This document shows, piece by piece, positions 1 to 12,430 of a DNA stretch of 64,000 nucleotides. The notes under the pieces were generated by a model. The model searched no databases. It saw nothing but the letters and a program-made list of their open reading frames with translations, and had not been told where the DNA came from. The position numbers and the translations under genes were made by a program. Source of the stretch: Salminus brasiliensis (taxonomy: Eukaryota > Chordata > Actinopteri > Characiformes > Bryconidae). Each line of letters starts with the position of its first letter. The stretch's first letter is position 1. The stretch covers positions 18,643,358-18,707,357 of the forward strand of contig NC_132887.1 in the NCBI RefSeq assembly GCF_030463535.1, given 5' to 3'.

Positions 1-1123
1 ATGCCACACTACTTTTGGACTCAATAGTATGTCAGACAATACCTCAACTCCTCCTTCTCCAATGACAAAAATACATATTAGTTTGAATTGTAATTACTGA
101 ATAATAGGTTAAAAATTTGTTTTTTATTTGCTTTTATTAAAAAATACTGGCAAACAAAAAATGAAAGTAAAATATTCTAATTCAGATTCAGTGGAAAAAC
201 AGGTTCTACAGAGAAACACAATTATTTTACAGATTTTGACTTGAATTATTATGATCAATTACCTTCAGTAAAGTGACAACAAAAAAATCAAAAAACAGAC
301 CCTCAGTGTAGATTATTAAAACAGCACAGCTGACTCAATGATTAAACATCAGTACAACATTAGTAAAACTGACACCTTTCCCATTGGCACCAAGAATTTG
401 GATATTAGGTGTGTGCACCTTCCACACTCAGTGGAGGCTGTAGGCTGTAACAGTAAGTTAGCAGTTTCTGTGTTGTTGAGTGTAATTATTAAAAAAGTCT
501 GTCTTATTTTTTATTTTTTTTGCAATTCATTTGTTCTGGATTTAAATTAGGATAGGAAGTTTTGTTTTTATTTTTTTACAATTATATTTTTTGCTGTGAA
601 ATTGCTGTGACATTTCTCCCCTAATTATAGATAATTATTGTAATTTCACATAAATTCTAATGTAATTTTAAAAAGCAGAAAAGTACTGTATAAAAATAGT
701 CTTTGTTTCTGTAAATAAAATAAGCAATAAACAATTAATGGCATAAATAATAAAATAACAGTTGACCTGTTAATTTACAGATAATGTATTTAAATCTACA
801 GGGTTTTTATTAAATTACAAAAATTACTTTAAAAAATTACATTTATTTTCCATGAAATTAGGATTTCTTTTTTTTAGTGTAATCTCTGTCCGCCACATTT
901 GCACCATACAGTGCTACTTACACAGGCCAAATACTATACTACAACCTAAATGCCATAAACTCTGATAAGCCATAATATTAAAACCACCTCTTTGCGTCTA
1001 CATTTATTGTCTATTCAGTCCATATCAGCTCCACCTACATAAAGGAGCACTGTGCAGTTTTATAATTCCAGACTGTAGTCCATCTATTTCTCTGTATTCT
1101 TTGTTAGCCTCCTTTCTCCCTGT
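1..1123. other. AT-rich intergenic, nothing recognised
   Basis: AT-rich sequence with short A and T runs; only short reading frames without similarity to anything I know. No RNA gene or mobile element was recognised. Confidence 0.6.
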
Positions 1124-1580
1124 TCTTCAATGCTCAGGACCCCATAGCAGTGATCCACAGTGACACTGACATGGTGGTATGTTAGTGTGTGTTGTGCTGG
1201 GATGAGTGGATCAGACACAGCAGAGCTGCTAGAGTGTTTAAACGCTGTGTCCACTCACTGTTCACACTACTGGACACTCCGACCTAGCTGATCCAGCTTA
1301 TAGATGTAAAGTCAGAGACAGAAGCTTATCATTTGCTGTTTGTGTCGATCATACTCTAGTCCTTTATCAGTGCTCACAGGACGCTGTTGGCTGGATATTT
1401 CAGGTTGGTGGACTGTTCTCAGTCTAGCAGTGATGCTAAGGGGTTTAAACAGTCCAGCAGCTCTGCTGTGTCTGATCCACTCATACCAGCGCAACACACA
1501 CTTACACACCACCACCATGTTAGTGTCACTGCAGTGCTGAGAATGACCCACCACTTAAATACTGCCTGATCTGTGGAGGT
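1124..1580. mobile_element. Foldback (long terminal inverted repeat) element, copy 1
   Basis: Two long imperfect inverted arms face each other: 1160-1243 (opening GTGACACTGACATGGTGG, ending GTTTAAAC) and 1443-1529 (the reverse complement, ending GTGTCAC). The similarity extends outward on both sides. The centre is about 200 bp and contains no transposase. I recognise the arm sequence as a very common palindromic element of otophysan fish. Short reading frames here on both strands are by-products of the palindrome. A diverged copy lies at 21045-21400. Confidence 0.7.
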
Positions 1581-4535
1581 CCTGTGTTACACTAGGTGTA
1601 CGTATTTGTCTCTGTGATTCAGGAGGACTTTTCTTAAATGGCTTTTTACCCCTGAACATTGATAAACTAACTGTGGAACAAGGAAAGGGTCATAGAGGCA
1701 CTTTAGGGGACTACGTACCCATCACTACGTACCCTTCAACTTCATCTCGGGGACTAAACAAGCTAAAAGTACAAAAATTGGTGAGGCTGATCTTATTTAC
1801 ACATGACAAAGAATCCAGTAGGCCTAAGGCTGTGTTTATGGACATATGTATGTGTTTACAGTGACTGTGTGTATATTCACTTATGGTGTACACAATAATA
1901 CCCAGTTTGTTTAAGTTACAGAGTGGTTACATCTGCGCAGGGTATACGACATGCTAGTTTGGACCGTATCTTATTATTTTTTTTGTTCATGACCATGTGG
2001 GAATTTCACCAGCACAGTTACACAGTTTAAAGAAACATGCTTCATGTAACAAGCAATTGAACTGTGTGTATTCAACTCAAATAAATACTTTGAGTCAAAT
2101 AAGGGTTCATTCAAAGTTTTTATTTGAGTTAGGTAAACCCTGTTCACTTGCTTGCTACCTCATGGAATTAAACATCTTCATTTTTAATAATCCCTCATTT
2201 TTCAAAATCCCTCCCTAATACTTAACCTCAATAACAAGAATGATTAAAAATAAAGGTAAAAGTGTGAACTCATAAAAACATCAAATAATAATAAAATAAA
2301 AAAAATAATAAGGTCTAATTATAAAACTTAGGCCCATGTCTCACACATTGATACTAAAAGACTGATTTAACCCAGCTAGCATTACCTGATTGTCATGTGG
2401 GCTGTTAAAAATAATAAATATCTTAAATAAAATACACTTCAATCAAGAATAGTTTCAGCGTCTAAATGTCTGTTTTGATCTTATTTGCACAATATTTGGA
2501 CAAAGGTCAAAATCAAATCAAGTTTTGGGGAAGTAATTCCCTTTAATTTGCTGTCACACTTTAACAGTAACCCCCTGACCTACTTAAACAACATGCTCCT
2601 GGTAAATTGAGAAAATGTACCCCTAACAAAAACAATTTACAAAACAAATAATTCCACTATGAATGTATTAAGCTTAGAAATCCTAAATCAAGCTTTAGTT
2701 TTTTATACATTAAACACTGTTTACCTCAGAGTGTTTAACTGTCATTTCACCTACCATGGTTTCTCCTGCTTTCATAATTTCATAATTATTTAGTAATAAA
2801 GCAGAAACAGAAGCAGCTTTTGGTCACTGCTGCTCTTTTGTGTGCAGTAGTTTGTTCGGAAAGTCTCCTTCATGTCCCACCTACCCACCAGAATTGTTCC
2901 TGTAGCCACATTGCTGCTTCCTGTTTGGTGCTAGAGAGAGCTCACCTATTGGTTATTTACAATGTCCATGTCATACTTTGCATGAGCCAAGACTAAACGC
3001 TAAAGCACTCTGCAACTCTAGCAAGACTGGTGATTATTTTTATTCAGACATTTGTCTGCGACAGTAAAATCATGAGGATCAAGCTTAAGCGTCCCACTTT
3101 ACCACTTTACTATGTCTTAGATACATTTCCCAAGCAGTGCTCGAAAAGCACTGATCGAAATCTTGAGTATCAACCAACCTGTGGGATTTTTAAACATCTC
3201 AGTGTAAATGATGGGTTGGGAGTAGTCCAGCAACTAAGCAATATGCAGTCAGCAGTAGCCTGAAAGACAAGGGCTTGAGGATGACAAACAGATTGTGCCT
3301 AAAAAAGAAAAACTATGGTCTCCAACAGTAAGCCAGCAGGGTGTGTCTAATAACGTAGCTCATTTCTAAGGTATTTCAGGCTGATAATAAGTGTTCTAGC
3401 TGAGCCCTGGCTCTAGGAAGATATTTAATTTCTCTGAAATCTTGTTGCTGTTTGGCTTGGCAGTACATGAGGTCTTGTCCTCTGCCGTGTCCTTTGATCG
3501 TCGCTGTTCCTCTGTTCTCTCAGACTCCATCTCCATGGAGATGAAGAAGGCTCAGTGCCCGTGCACAAAAATAAACCCATCTGGGCCAGTATTCATAAAG
3601 CAACTCGGAGGAGCGTGGCTGGTCTTGGATCCGCTTTTCCTGAAATTATAAACAGGGCTGAAATCTCATCTTAAATCAATATTCCTACTCATTCCTGATG
3701 AATAGAGGCCCTGACCTTGTGAGAAATCTGTAGCCCCATGCATAGCCCTGTCCACCTTAATGGACATTATGCTTTGTGTACATTATGATCGAGCCCTGCC
3801 CTTGCTCTGTTTGATGGAACCTTGCAATCTTCAGGTAACAAAAAATGAAGCCTCTAAGCTACTGGTCTGAAGGAAAATACCTCAAGGGTCGCTTTCTGTT
3901 ACTTGTCAAAGGCCTCCCTGGGCCTTGGCCCATGTGTCTATTAAAATCCCTGTCCTTTGTTCAGACAAAGCTACTGTTATCTCTCTGCTAGCCCCTGACA
4001 CACTGATGAGAGGAGAACGAGATTCAGAGTAATTGTGGTTGATTGTATGGCTGCGCTGTCGGATTGAAGAATGGTTTACATATTTGAGCTCCCCCCCCTC
4101 CCCTACCACACATCCTCCCCCCAATGTGCTGGTCTGCAGAGGTTTGTAATTTGTCTACCTTTTCACACCTGAAGGTCCTCATCTTTCACTCTTTCTCTCA
4201 AGAGGCAACAAAGACCAGGCTGCATTTCTGTAGCCAGGTGAGAAGACGTCTGCACACCATCCACAGCACAGCAGAATCCATATGTACAGAATTTAAGAAC
4301 CCTTCTTGTATGACACTAGACATAGGACAGGATAGGGCCTAGAGGTCTAACAAAGCGCAATCATGTCGGAGGAAGTCATGTTGGAAGACTGAAGGGTCCT
4401 TCTGAGCTGCGGTTCTTCAAGTTTAGGGGTGACTCATTTTCTTCATTAATTTAATTTTGTGGCTTAATTTTGCTCAAGGCTGTAGAGGGTGCACACACCA
4501 TCTCGAATGCCCCTGCTTCAAAACTTTAAATTGCA
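1581..4535. other. Intergenic, nothing recognised
   Basis: Mixed AT-rich unique-looking DNA without exon-like frames, RNA genes or clear repeats. The part after about 3.4 kb is less AT-rich. Frames up to 77 residues look random. Confidence 0.5.
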
Positions 4536-4539
4536 CCTT

Positions 4540-5010
4540 GGGCTGGACTTTGCCAACTCTTCAGTTAATCCTGATTGTGATTTAGTGTGATTGAGAGGCG
4601 GCGGAACGTAGGTGTTGCCGAAGGAGAAAGACAATACAATTAAATGATTAATGCGCCACGGGACCACCGACAATTAAAACTATTATGGAAATTAAAATGA
4701 CATTATGTCACAGCGGAGAGCTGATGATACCCGTGTTGTCTTTTTAAAAGCAATTTCCATAATTCCAATAATTGAAATCATAGCATATTCATCCATTTAC
4801 CGGGTGAGGGGGGCTAAGAGCGGCCACTAATGAAACCCAATCATTAGCATCCAAACAAAGTAATTGGCTAGTCCTTTATCTTCAGAGATAGGTGACAAGG
4901 CACAATCACCCCCCTCCATCAGAATGCAAAAACAAGTAATTAAACCGCAGACAACGATGCTCCCAGCTCGCTGCTCCTGTGCTGAGCACGTTTGAAAACA
5001 GCACTGATTG
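4540..5010. promoter_or_regulatory. Candidate conserved noncoding element (enhancer-like)
   Basis: An abrupt change in composition: low-repeat DNA with many homeodomain-type cores (AATTAAA, TAATTG, CAATTA, AATTAAATGATTAATG), TGACAAGG and GATAGGTGACA-type motifs, and no coding frame. This texture is typical of developmental gene-desert enhancers, but conservation cannot be seen from one sequence. Confidence 0.35.
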
Positions 5011-5559
5011 CCTTGATTAGAAACCTTACTGTATCCACTGGTGTTGTTTGCGCTTATACTTTTTAGGGGATGTGGTGCAGCAGGCTTGACTAGCAACAGA
5101 AGAGAAGGATCTGCTATGCAGGTGTCCTTCTTAGACTTGTTTTATAGATACTACATGGTATTTACGTATACTGAGCTAATATGGAAACCAAGACTCCTTC
5201 CTAAAGTCCAGACCATGCTATATTCTTCTTTATTTAACAACAAGGGCATAGTTTTGCTTCCTGAAAAGGGAAACTGTGAATTTGGAATTTGAAAACTATA
5301 TTAGCAGTCTCAAATAGCTTGAATGATTTTTTACCAGTCAACCCATGCTTTAATTATACAATTTGGGTTCATTTTGTGCCATGATTCCCCCCTCATGATT
5401 TCTTCTATTTTAACATGTTTTGAAACATTCAATTGTTTATCTCTTAATTTTTTTTTTACAAGCAGCACACTGTGCTGTAATGAAAATCTTCTCAGAAGAT
5501 GTTGGCCTTCCAAAATTCCTTTAAGAGCACAGCAAAATAGTGGAAGCCACAAAATAGCG

Positions 5560-5925
5560 TAGATGAACATCTAAGGAACTGTAGTTCAGAATGCCATCAG
5601 TAGAAAGAGACAGTATCCATGGGAGAGAGGCTTCTCTCACACTCACCAATAAAGGTCTTGATGATCCATAAGGCTTTTGGAATGAAGAAATACAAATGCG
5701 GAACTTTTTGAAATACATGGGTTATGTCTGGCGTAAAGCTAACAATAAGAGCATCCTACCAACAGTCAAACATGGTGGTGGTAGTGTGATGGTGTAGGGA
5801 TGTGTCAGGGTCTGGGCAACCTGACATATTTGATGAAACCATGAATTCTACTACCAGGAAGATGTAATCAGACATCAGGTCATTGCCAACACTATATGGG
5901 CAAATGCATTGGGACTCACTTACTT
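5560..5925 (+). mobile_element. Tc1-like transposase fragment, decayed
   Basis: From 5720 one frame reads GYVWRKANN, then PTVKHGGGSVMV, then a TAG stop (5795-5797) where Tc1 transposases have Trp, then GC. The upstream stretch, with DDP, stop, GFWNE, also fits the family. The open frame is broken by stops and only the middle to C-terminal part remains, so it is a dead fragment. Confidence 0.7.
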
Positions 5926-5929
5926 GATC

Positions 5930-6275
5930 ATGGAATGTTTATAAAAAATTGTGAAAGAATAGATTGTTCTAAAGAGATCCCTGAATTACACCTACTGTAA
6001 TAGGATGCCACCACTGCAACAATTCAGTTTGTGAAATGTCTTTTTTTCTAGGTATTTCACGGACAACTCTGAGTGTTAAGGAACCACAGCAACTCCATAA
6101 GGACCACCTAAAGTTACAGAGCAGGGGCACATAGTGCAAAACATTGACCAAACCTGCTGTTAGAGCTGCAAAGGGGGACCAACCCTATAATAATGGATTT
6201 AGAATAGGCTTTCATGAAACCTCCTGCTGGTGTGATGTGTAGGTGTCCTAATACTTCTGTCCATATATTGTATAT
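5930..6275 (+). mobile_element. Internally deleted Tc1-like element (MITE-like)
   Basis: The left part (GTGAAAGAAT..., TAATAGGATGCCACC, GTCAACTGTGAGTGTTA-like) resembles the 5' coding region of a Tc1 family. It jumps directly to the typical Tc1 3' end (GAGCTGCAAAGGGGGACCAA, then GGTGTCCTAATACTTCTGTCCATAT). The coding middle is missing. It sits directly next to the other Tc1 fragment and belongs to a different subfamily. Confidence 0.65.
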
Positions 6276-6599
6276 TGTTTCCCTAATATGTAAGTCCACA
6301 CATTCATCACCCTTGTAAACGAATATATATATATATATGTTATATATATAATATATAACACATATATTAATAGTGCTCGATTAAAACGTATACAAATAAA
6401 TCAAATAAAAAAAACAACTCAGTTTCAGTGTTAAATGGACTTAAACAATGGTCCACAGAACTCTAGTACTTGTCTTTGCACATGCCTTCATTTGCTTAAT
6501 TCCTCACAAGCATCTCTTCGAGACTGTCAGAACTAATCGCTCTGGAGATAAGTGGAGAGTACAAGGTTAATGGGAGAGGATGAAAAAGGCATGTTTGCA

Positions 6600-6960
6600 T
6601 AGACATAAAGAGTTTTTACATGAACCTATGGGCCTATTCTTTCCTTTCCGTGGCCACACTGGCCTACTTCGTCTTCTCACCTGCCCTGGAGTCGAATGCC
6701 TGTGGGATGGGAAAGGGTCACGGAATACTTCTTGAGGAGACTCAAGAAAAAAGTCTCCCCTTTTTCTCATTAGCACCTTTCCATGCTCCATCTTCACCCC
6801 ACTCTTCACTTTTCCCATCCTTCTTGGCCTCCTGCCACACTGCGTCTCCTTCATCTTCACCTCGCTCTTCACTTTTTCCCATCCCCTCTCAGCCTCCTCC
6901 TCAAGTAACCTCGTCTTTTTCTGGATGCTCTCCCCCGTCCGCCCCATTGAAATGAGAAGA
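6600..6960. repeat. Pyrimidine-rich stretch with a ~63-bp tandem duplication
   Basis: Two diverged copies of a block opening TCTTCACC(C/T)C start at about 6791 and 6854. The surrounding frames (111 residues on plus, 139 on minus) are low-complexity Ser/Pro or Lys/Arg/Glu translations of this simple sequence, so no gene is called. Confidence 0.5.
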
Positions 6961-7008
6961 AGCAGCATGGTGGTAGAAGGCCGCATGTTGCGCTCTCACT
7001 CTCTCTTT

Positions 7009-7018
7009 CTTTCTCTCT

Positions 7019-7092
<74 letters not shown>
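7009..7092. repeat. (CT)n microsatellite
   Basis: A near-perfect CT dinucleotide run within a long polypyrimidine stretch, followed by (GT)n at 7461-7503. Frames of poly-Ser/Leu or poly-Arg/Glu come from it. Confidence 0.95.
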
Positions 7093-7095
<3 letters not shown>

Positions 7096-7459
7096 CCTCT
7101 CCCTTTCTTTCTCCACCCTCTCCAGCTCTGCTGATGAGGCCAGGCAGCACAAAGGAACCAGGAGAAAAGCGCTGACCCCACAGCCTCCAATACCATCTCC
7201 CCTGCCCTACACAAAGGCCTGCCTGCATTCTCCAGAGATGCGCTTATTTTCTTTCCCTCCTTCCCTCGCTATGCCGTTCACTCTTCTTTAATGTTCTCCT
7301 TCCTTCCCTACACACCGTCCCTTCCATTTCTTCCTCCTTGGTGAATGAAAAAAAAATCGTCCTTGGGCTTTTTTTTCCCCCTTGTCGCTCGGCCAGATGA
7401 ATCGATTCACGTTTGTACACACTTGATCTGACCCCGTGACATGCGAATAGTGCACTCCG

Positions 7460-7460
<1 letters not shown>

Positions 7461-7503
<43 letters not shown>
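7461..7503. repeat. (TG)n microsatellite
   Basis: Perfect TG run of about 20 units. Confidence 0.95.
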
Positions 7504-7504
<1 letters not shown>

Positions 7505-9230
7505 AGAGGGGGCATAGTCCCATTATCCCAGCACTCTCCTATGGCTTAGCTGAGCTGAACTACAGAGTGAGACACATCCAAGATGAATGCAAAGAACTGA
7601 AAGAGACTGAGAGAACTATATCTACTATAACTGAACGTTACAGAAGGAAGTTATATGTTGTCAGGACAGCTGTATGGTGGAGGGCCTCGTCAGGGACTAG
7701 GTACATGATAAGAATGAGCAAATGATTATAATTGCCAGTACTTGTGGACATAGTAGAGCACAATGGTGGCCTGACGTTTCCTACCATGGAGTGCATCTCA
7801 TTGGTAGTGCTAACTGTAAAGGTAAATCAATTTGGTGCACGAATTATAACCACTTTCATTCGTCCATCACACATATCTGTTCTCATTGTTTTAAAAGCCG
7901 GCCGGCGTGCACAGAACTGCGAAGAAACCGAAAGTCCACCACAATGAAGAACAACAAAGAAACTAGTGACCCCCAGCCCTGCTTACCTGTTAGAATGAAT
8001 GCTTTTTAATTGCTGGTGATTTTTCACTTGTTGCCATTTTCACGCACCTGAAGCAAACTCCAAGAAAGAAGTCGCCAAGAAAGAGAGCCAAGAAAGCATG
8101 GCAAGAAAGGAGAGAGACAGAGAGAGAACAAAACAAGGAGCAGGCCGAAAGAACTGTTGAAAGAATGTGTTTGATTAGAGCTAGCGCTAGTTAGCGTTTA
8201 GCTGCAGCACAGCGCAGAAGGGCCATTGTGTTCCCAGTGCATTCTTGAGTGTTGCAGTGCACTGGATGAGTGCAAGAGAAAGGGGGAAAATGTGCAGACT
8301 GACATTCTCTAATCAAATACAGCAATCAGGGGCCCAGAAGCAGCGGCATTATGCCATTTACAACTCCTTTTAATTTATAATCAAAAATCGAGCTGTGGAG
8401 ATAGAGAGAGTGTGAAAGAGAGAGAGAGAGAGAAAGAGAGAGAGAGGTCCAGGTCATTACATCTCTCTTTTACAGGGCCGATGAGAGCAATGAAGAATTA
8501 ATCAGTGGCCATTAGGCTGTATTTACTCACCACTGTGGGGGATGTGATCAATCCTGCACTCACTTGCTCACTCTAAAGCCCTTCTCTGTCTCTCGCTCGC
8601 CCTCTTCCCATCCCTCCGTCATCCGTGTGATGGATAATCTGATGCATATTTCTCCTTGACCTCTGTAATGGGGGTCAGAGCAGAGGCAGGTGCAGTACGC
8701 ACAGTGAGCTTGAGTGTAAGCGGTGTTGTGAGCGAGTGTGACCTTAAAGCCGTGAAGGGATGAATGAGGGCATCGTGAGTTAGTGCCCTCATTCGTCCCA
8801 GTTAAGGCAAACTCAGCAGAAGAGTTAGTGGCTTACATGCAAAAATATGTCAGTTTGCTATATACAGTTTGTATTGTAGTGTTTGTGTGTGTGTGTATGC
8901 ATATGTGCGTGTGTTTAGTCCCACAGGAAGCAGGGCAGGTCGACTCTCTCTTAAATCAGCCACTTTAATCTCTGCCGAGGACTCCTCTGCTTGTGTTAGC
9001 CCAGGCCAAACACACACCACTAAAAACATCCACAAATCAAATCCCCGCCCCTACCCCCTCCTTTTCATGTGCTTGCCAGACTGGTCTGCTGACCTGAGGC
9101 CTGTCTCTAAGTGCCAACTCTTAGTGGTGGCCAAACAGCTCTAAAAACGGCCACAAATCACCTCCCCTCCACTGCTCCGGAACCAGTGAGCAACCCTTAG
9201 CGCCACGCGAGCTTTTAGCATAGCTGAAGC
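7504..9230. other. Intergenic with simple repeats; possible enhancer block at 8.3-8.7 kb
   Basis: No exon was recognised. A GA-rich microsatellite lies at 8401-8446 and a short TG run at 8884-8898. The flanks at 8300-8400 and 8470-8680 contain AATTAATC, TAATTTATAATC and TCTAATCAAATAC motifs and look like a noncoding regulatory block interrupted by the GA repeat. Confidence 0.35.
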
Positions 9231-9231
9231 A

Positions 9232-9432
9232 GAGTGGTTGGTTTAGTGGGTAACAATGCTGCCTTCCCTGTGGCAAACTGGGGTTCGATTCCACAGCCAT
9301 GCTACACCAATAAGAGTCCTTGGGCAAGACTCATTACATTAACACGACATTCCTACATACCTGTGTAACATGATTCAGCTGTACGGTGCCCTGGATAAGA
9401 GCCTCAGTCAAATGCTTTAAATGTAAATGTCT
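9232..9432 (+). mobile_element. tRNA-derived SINE, copy 1
   Basis: The head carries a Pol III A box (TGGTTTAGTGGG) and a perfect B box (GGTTCGATTCC). The body has CTACACCAATAAGAGTCCTTG and GGCAAGACTC, and the tail has GCCCTGGATAAGAGCCTC then AAATGTAAATGT. No intact tRNA fold is present. Two related copies lie in mbip intron 1. Confidence 0.75.
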
Positions 9433-12124
9433 TCTGACCCGAGGCCTGCCTCCAACAGTGCTTCAAAACTTTCAGCAGTCCCAGTCTCTGAGTGCAGGAA
9501 GGTTCAGCAAGCAGGGCAGCACTTGAAAGGCCTGGCACCGCCGTCCCACACCATTATAGCACAAAACCTCTTTAAACTGCTGATAGCAGCACAAAGGAGC
9601 CACTAGCACACTCTCTGCAGCCGATAGGAGCAAACAGTTAATGATGTTTACTCAAGATTAGCTGCCTCTCTCCGCTAAACCAGGCTCCCTCCAACAGAGA
9701 GAGAGCCAGAGAGTCAGAGAGAGAAAAAAGAAGGTTTGTTGTTTAGATGTTTGTTGGGTGTGAGGAAGGCCAGGAGAACTGCCACAGTTTGAGTAAATGA
9801 TTGGCCCAAGTCTAGAAAATTTAGCCTTTATGCATTTCTGTAGAATATTTTAGAACTAATGCAGAAAATTCTATTAGATATTTAAAAGTTTAATTTAGAA
9901 GAGACTGTATGTGTGTACATGAAGGCCTAGGTCTCGTCACTACAGCTGAACCCAGTGAAGAATAATATACCATGCATATACAGTCCAGGGTGTGTATAGG
10001 CAATCAAACAAGATAAGCGTGACTTTGACATATGGCTGGTTCTGCCTTTCATGGTAGAATGAAAATATCTCAGCGTATGTTTTTGATGTTCATGTGAAGC
10101 TGAACATGTGAGAGTGAGTGTTTGTGCATGTGTGTGTGTGTGTGTTACTGGGTGGGAGCTGAATGAGCATAAATATTGTGTCGCTTGGATCCTTGGGCCG
10201 TTGTCTTAGCAACCCATAAGTGTCTAGAGGAGGGATAAGGGTTGAATAGCAAGCAGGGGTGAAAAACTTGGCAATTAAAAGGAACAGAAGTGACAATTAA
10301 TATTGTGAGAGCACAGATAGAGTGCTCTGCCCTTTCGAGCATGCTTCATACTCACCCCATGCACAACTTAGTGCTTTTCTGCTCTCTAAACCGTCCCTGA
10401 AGACCTCTCCAGGCTTCCGCTCTGTACAGCTGGAGCCGCATGTTCTTTTCTCCAAGCCCTTACTGTAGACACACACTGCAGGTGCTGAGAAGAGACGGTC
10501 CATTGGAATGGTCATTCTCAGGTTTTTAACTATGGCTTTCTGAATGGAAACTACAGCAGTCAAGATCTTACATAGTCTTTCAATACAGTAGTGAGAGCAC
10601 TGGAATTCATTCAGAAAAGAGGAATTCCACAGATTTTTCAATGCTCTGTAAAATTGGTCAAAGTGGTGGTGACAGGAACAAGATGTCTAGTGTTTCATGC
10701 CTCTCAAAGCAAAATGAGTGAACATACAGAGGGTTTTCTTCAAGATGCAAATTAGAACACTGTAATAAAAAAAAAATATTGGCATCAAAGCCAAACAAAA
10801 TGAAATTCAAATATCCTAATTCAACTTTAGGGAAAAAACATAATTGTACAGACATTTTTATCAAAAGTCTTATGGAGAACCATCATTAATTTCTAGTTTT
10901 TTTAATTATGCTTTGAACGCTGAAAAAAATGAACTACCTGCCAAACACTGACAGAATTCTATGTTAGTACAAGAGTGAACACGACCACACAGACAGCACA
11001 CAGCCACACTCAGCCAACACCAACAAATGGTCTCTTGCTCTTACAACCTACAACACTGAGGCCAAGCAGTCAACCGGTATGGACCCGTTAGACTGGTTAC
11101 GGTTCCTTTTCCCATTCACTGTGTTATATATCGTCTCTGCCATTTTCTGTACTGGAAATATAAAGACTCTGGATCTTGTGTCATGTAAATGTGGAGTCAA
11201 TCAGCAGATTCCTACGTTATTTAGCCCTCAAACCAAACTGTTCTGTAGACCCAAATACAGTTAGCTAACGGTGCTGAGAAAACTGGGTTCAGCTTGGTTT
11301 GTAATCGCTCCATGCTCAACCGCGTCTGTGTGAAAAGACCAGAGCTCAGAACAGTTCAGCCCTGCAGTGTAAAACGGGCCATGATTATTTGTCTGGTTAA
11401 ATTGTCTCTCTATTCTATGAGGGAAAAGCTGTAGTGTATCATTCTTCACAAAAACCTTACAAAATGATTCAATATCCCACTATATAAGTATATATGGTTC
11501 CACACACACTCTCATATTAAATCATTTTAACCATGGGGGTCACAGCGAGATTAGAAATCTCTTCATCAAGTGTATCCTGGAAGAAGACATTTAGACTTTT
11601 AACTCACTTAAATCTTCTGGCAGATGAGTTAAGATGTGTTTGTTCTAACTGTAGACAGTAAGCTGTTTGTGTGTGGGAAATTAGAGCCTTTGCATGGTAC
11701 TGAGTTTTGTGTTACTGTATAAAAGATGCAAAAGAACTCTATTATTACTTATTATTACATATTATTATTATGTTATTTTTTTTTGAGCGAACAAGCAACC
11801 AAAAGTCTCAAGATTGATCATATTCACAGAGAACACACAGTTTAACTGCACACTGAAATGAATTACACTATACTTCATCCAGACAATCAAGGTCACTGCA
11901 CAAAGACTATTATTAAGATTATTATTATTATTACTATTAACTAAATAGTTTTTATCATTTCAAAACACCCATTTGCATTTACACTTTGTCAAAATGCCAT
12001 GTTTAACAGACAGACAAATAGAAACTGTAACACAAATTTACATGAAATTCAAGGCCGGAGAGAGGATAGGATAGCTGGAGAGTCAAGAGAATTCCTTGTG
12101 CCAGATACTGTGAGCAAATACATA
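9433..12124. other. Intergenic, nothing recognised
   Basis: No supported gene or mobile element. Small simple repeats: GA at about 9698-9725, TG at 10130-10145, ATT/ATTACT runs at 11735-11775 and 11911-11940. Confidence 0.5.
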
Positions 12125-12430
12125 CAGTCTTAGGCAAACAGTTGGGCACCCCTGGTCAAATTAAATGTGTTGTTGAGTTTCTAAGTGAAAATTACTGCTA
12201 CAAGGTGCTACAAAGTTAAAAATAATAAAAAATAAAAAATAATAGCTGCTACAAAGAATCACACTTGGTTCCACAAAGAAGCATGTTTGTAAAATAGCAA
12301 TATAAGTGTAAAGAACTGTTAAATTGGACCTTTGTGAAGTAAAGTTTCTCACATTTCTCTATTACAAACATGGTTCTTCATGGAACTAAAAGTGGTCCTT
12401 CTATAGCATCACTCCAATAACTCCTAGCAG
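12125..12430. mobile_element. Tc1-type terminal fragment plus GGTTCT foldback remnant
   Basis: The left edge (GGCAAACAGTTGGGCACCCC, then TGGTCAAATT) matches the terminus of a Tc1-like family. It is followed by a decayed member of a GGTTCT/AGAACC foldback family (TTGGTTCCACAAAG, ATGGTTCTTCATGGAAC, TGGTCCTTCTATAGCATCA). No transposase remains. Confidence 0.5.

Noticed and set aside
7009-7092. CRISPR-like or other direct-repeat array among the microsatellites
   Set aside because: Simple dinucleotide repeat with no spacers; the genome is vertebrate.
6567-7228. Arg/Glu-rich and Ser/Leu-rich frames on both strands
   Set aside because: Products of the CT repeat and the adjacent pyrimidine-rich duplication.
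9232-9300. tRNA gene
   Set aside because: A and B boxes are present but the cloverleaf cannot be completed and the body continues as a SINE; it is a SINE head, not a tRNA.
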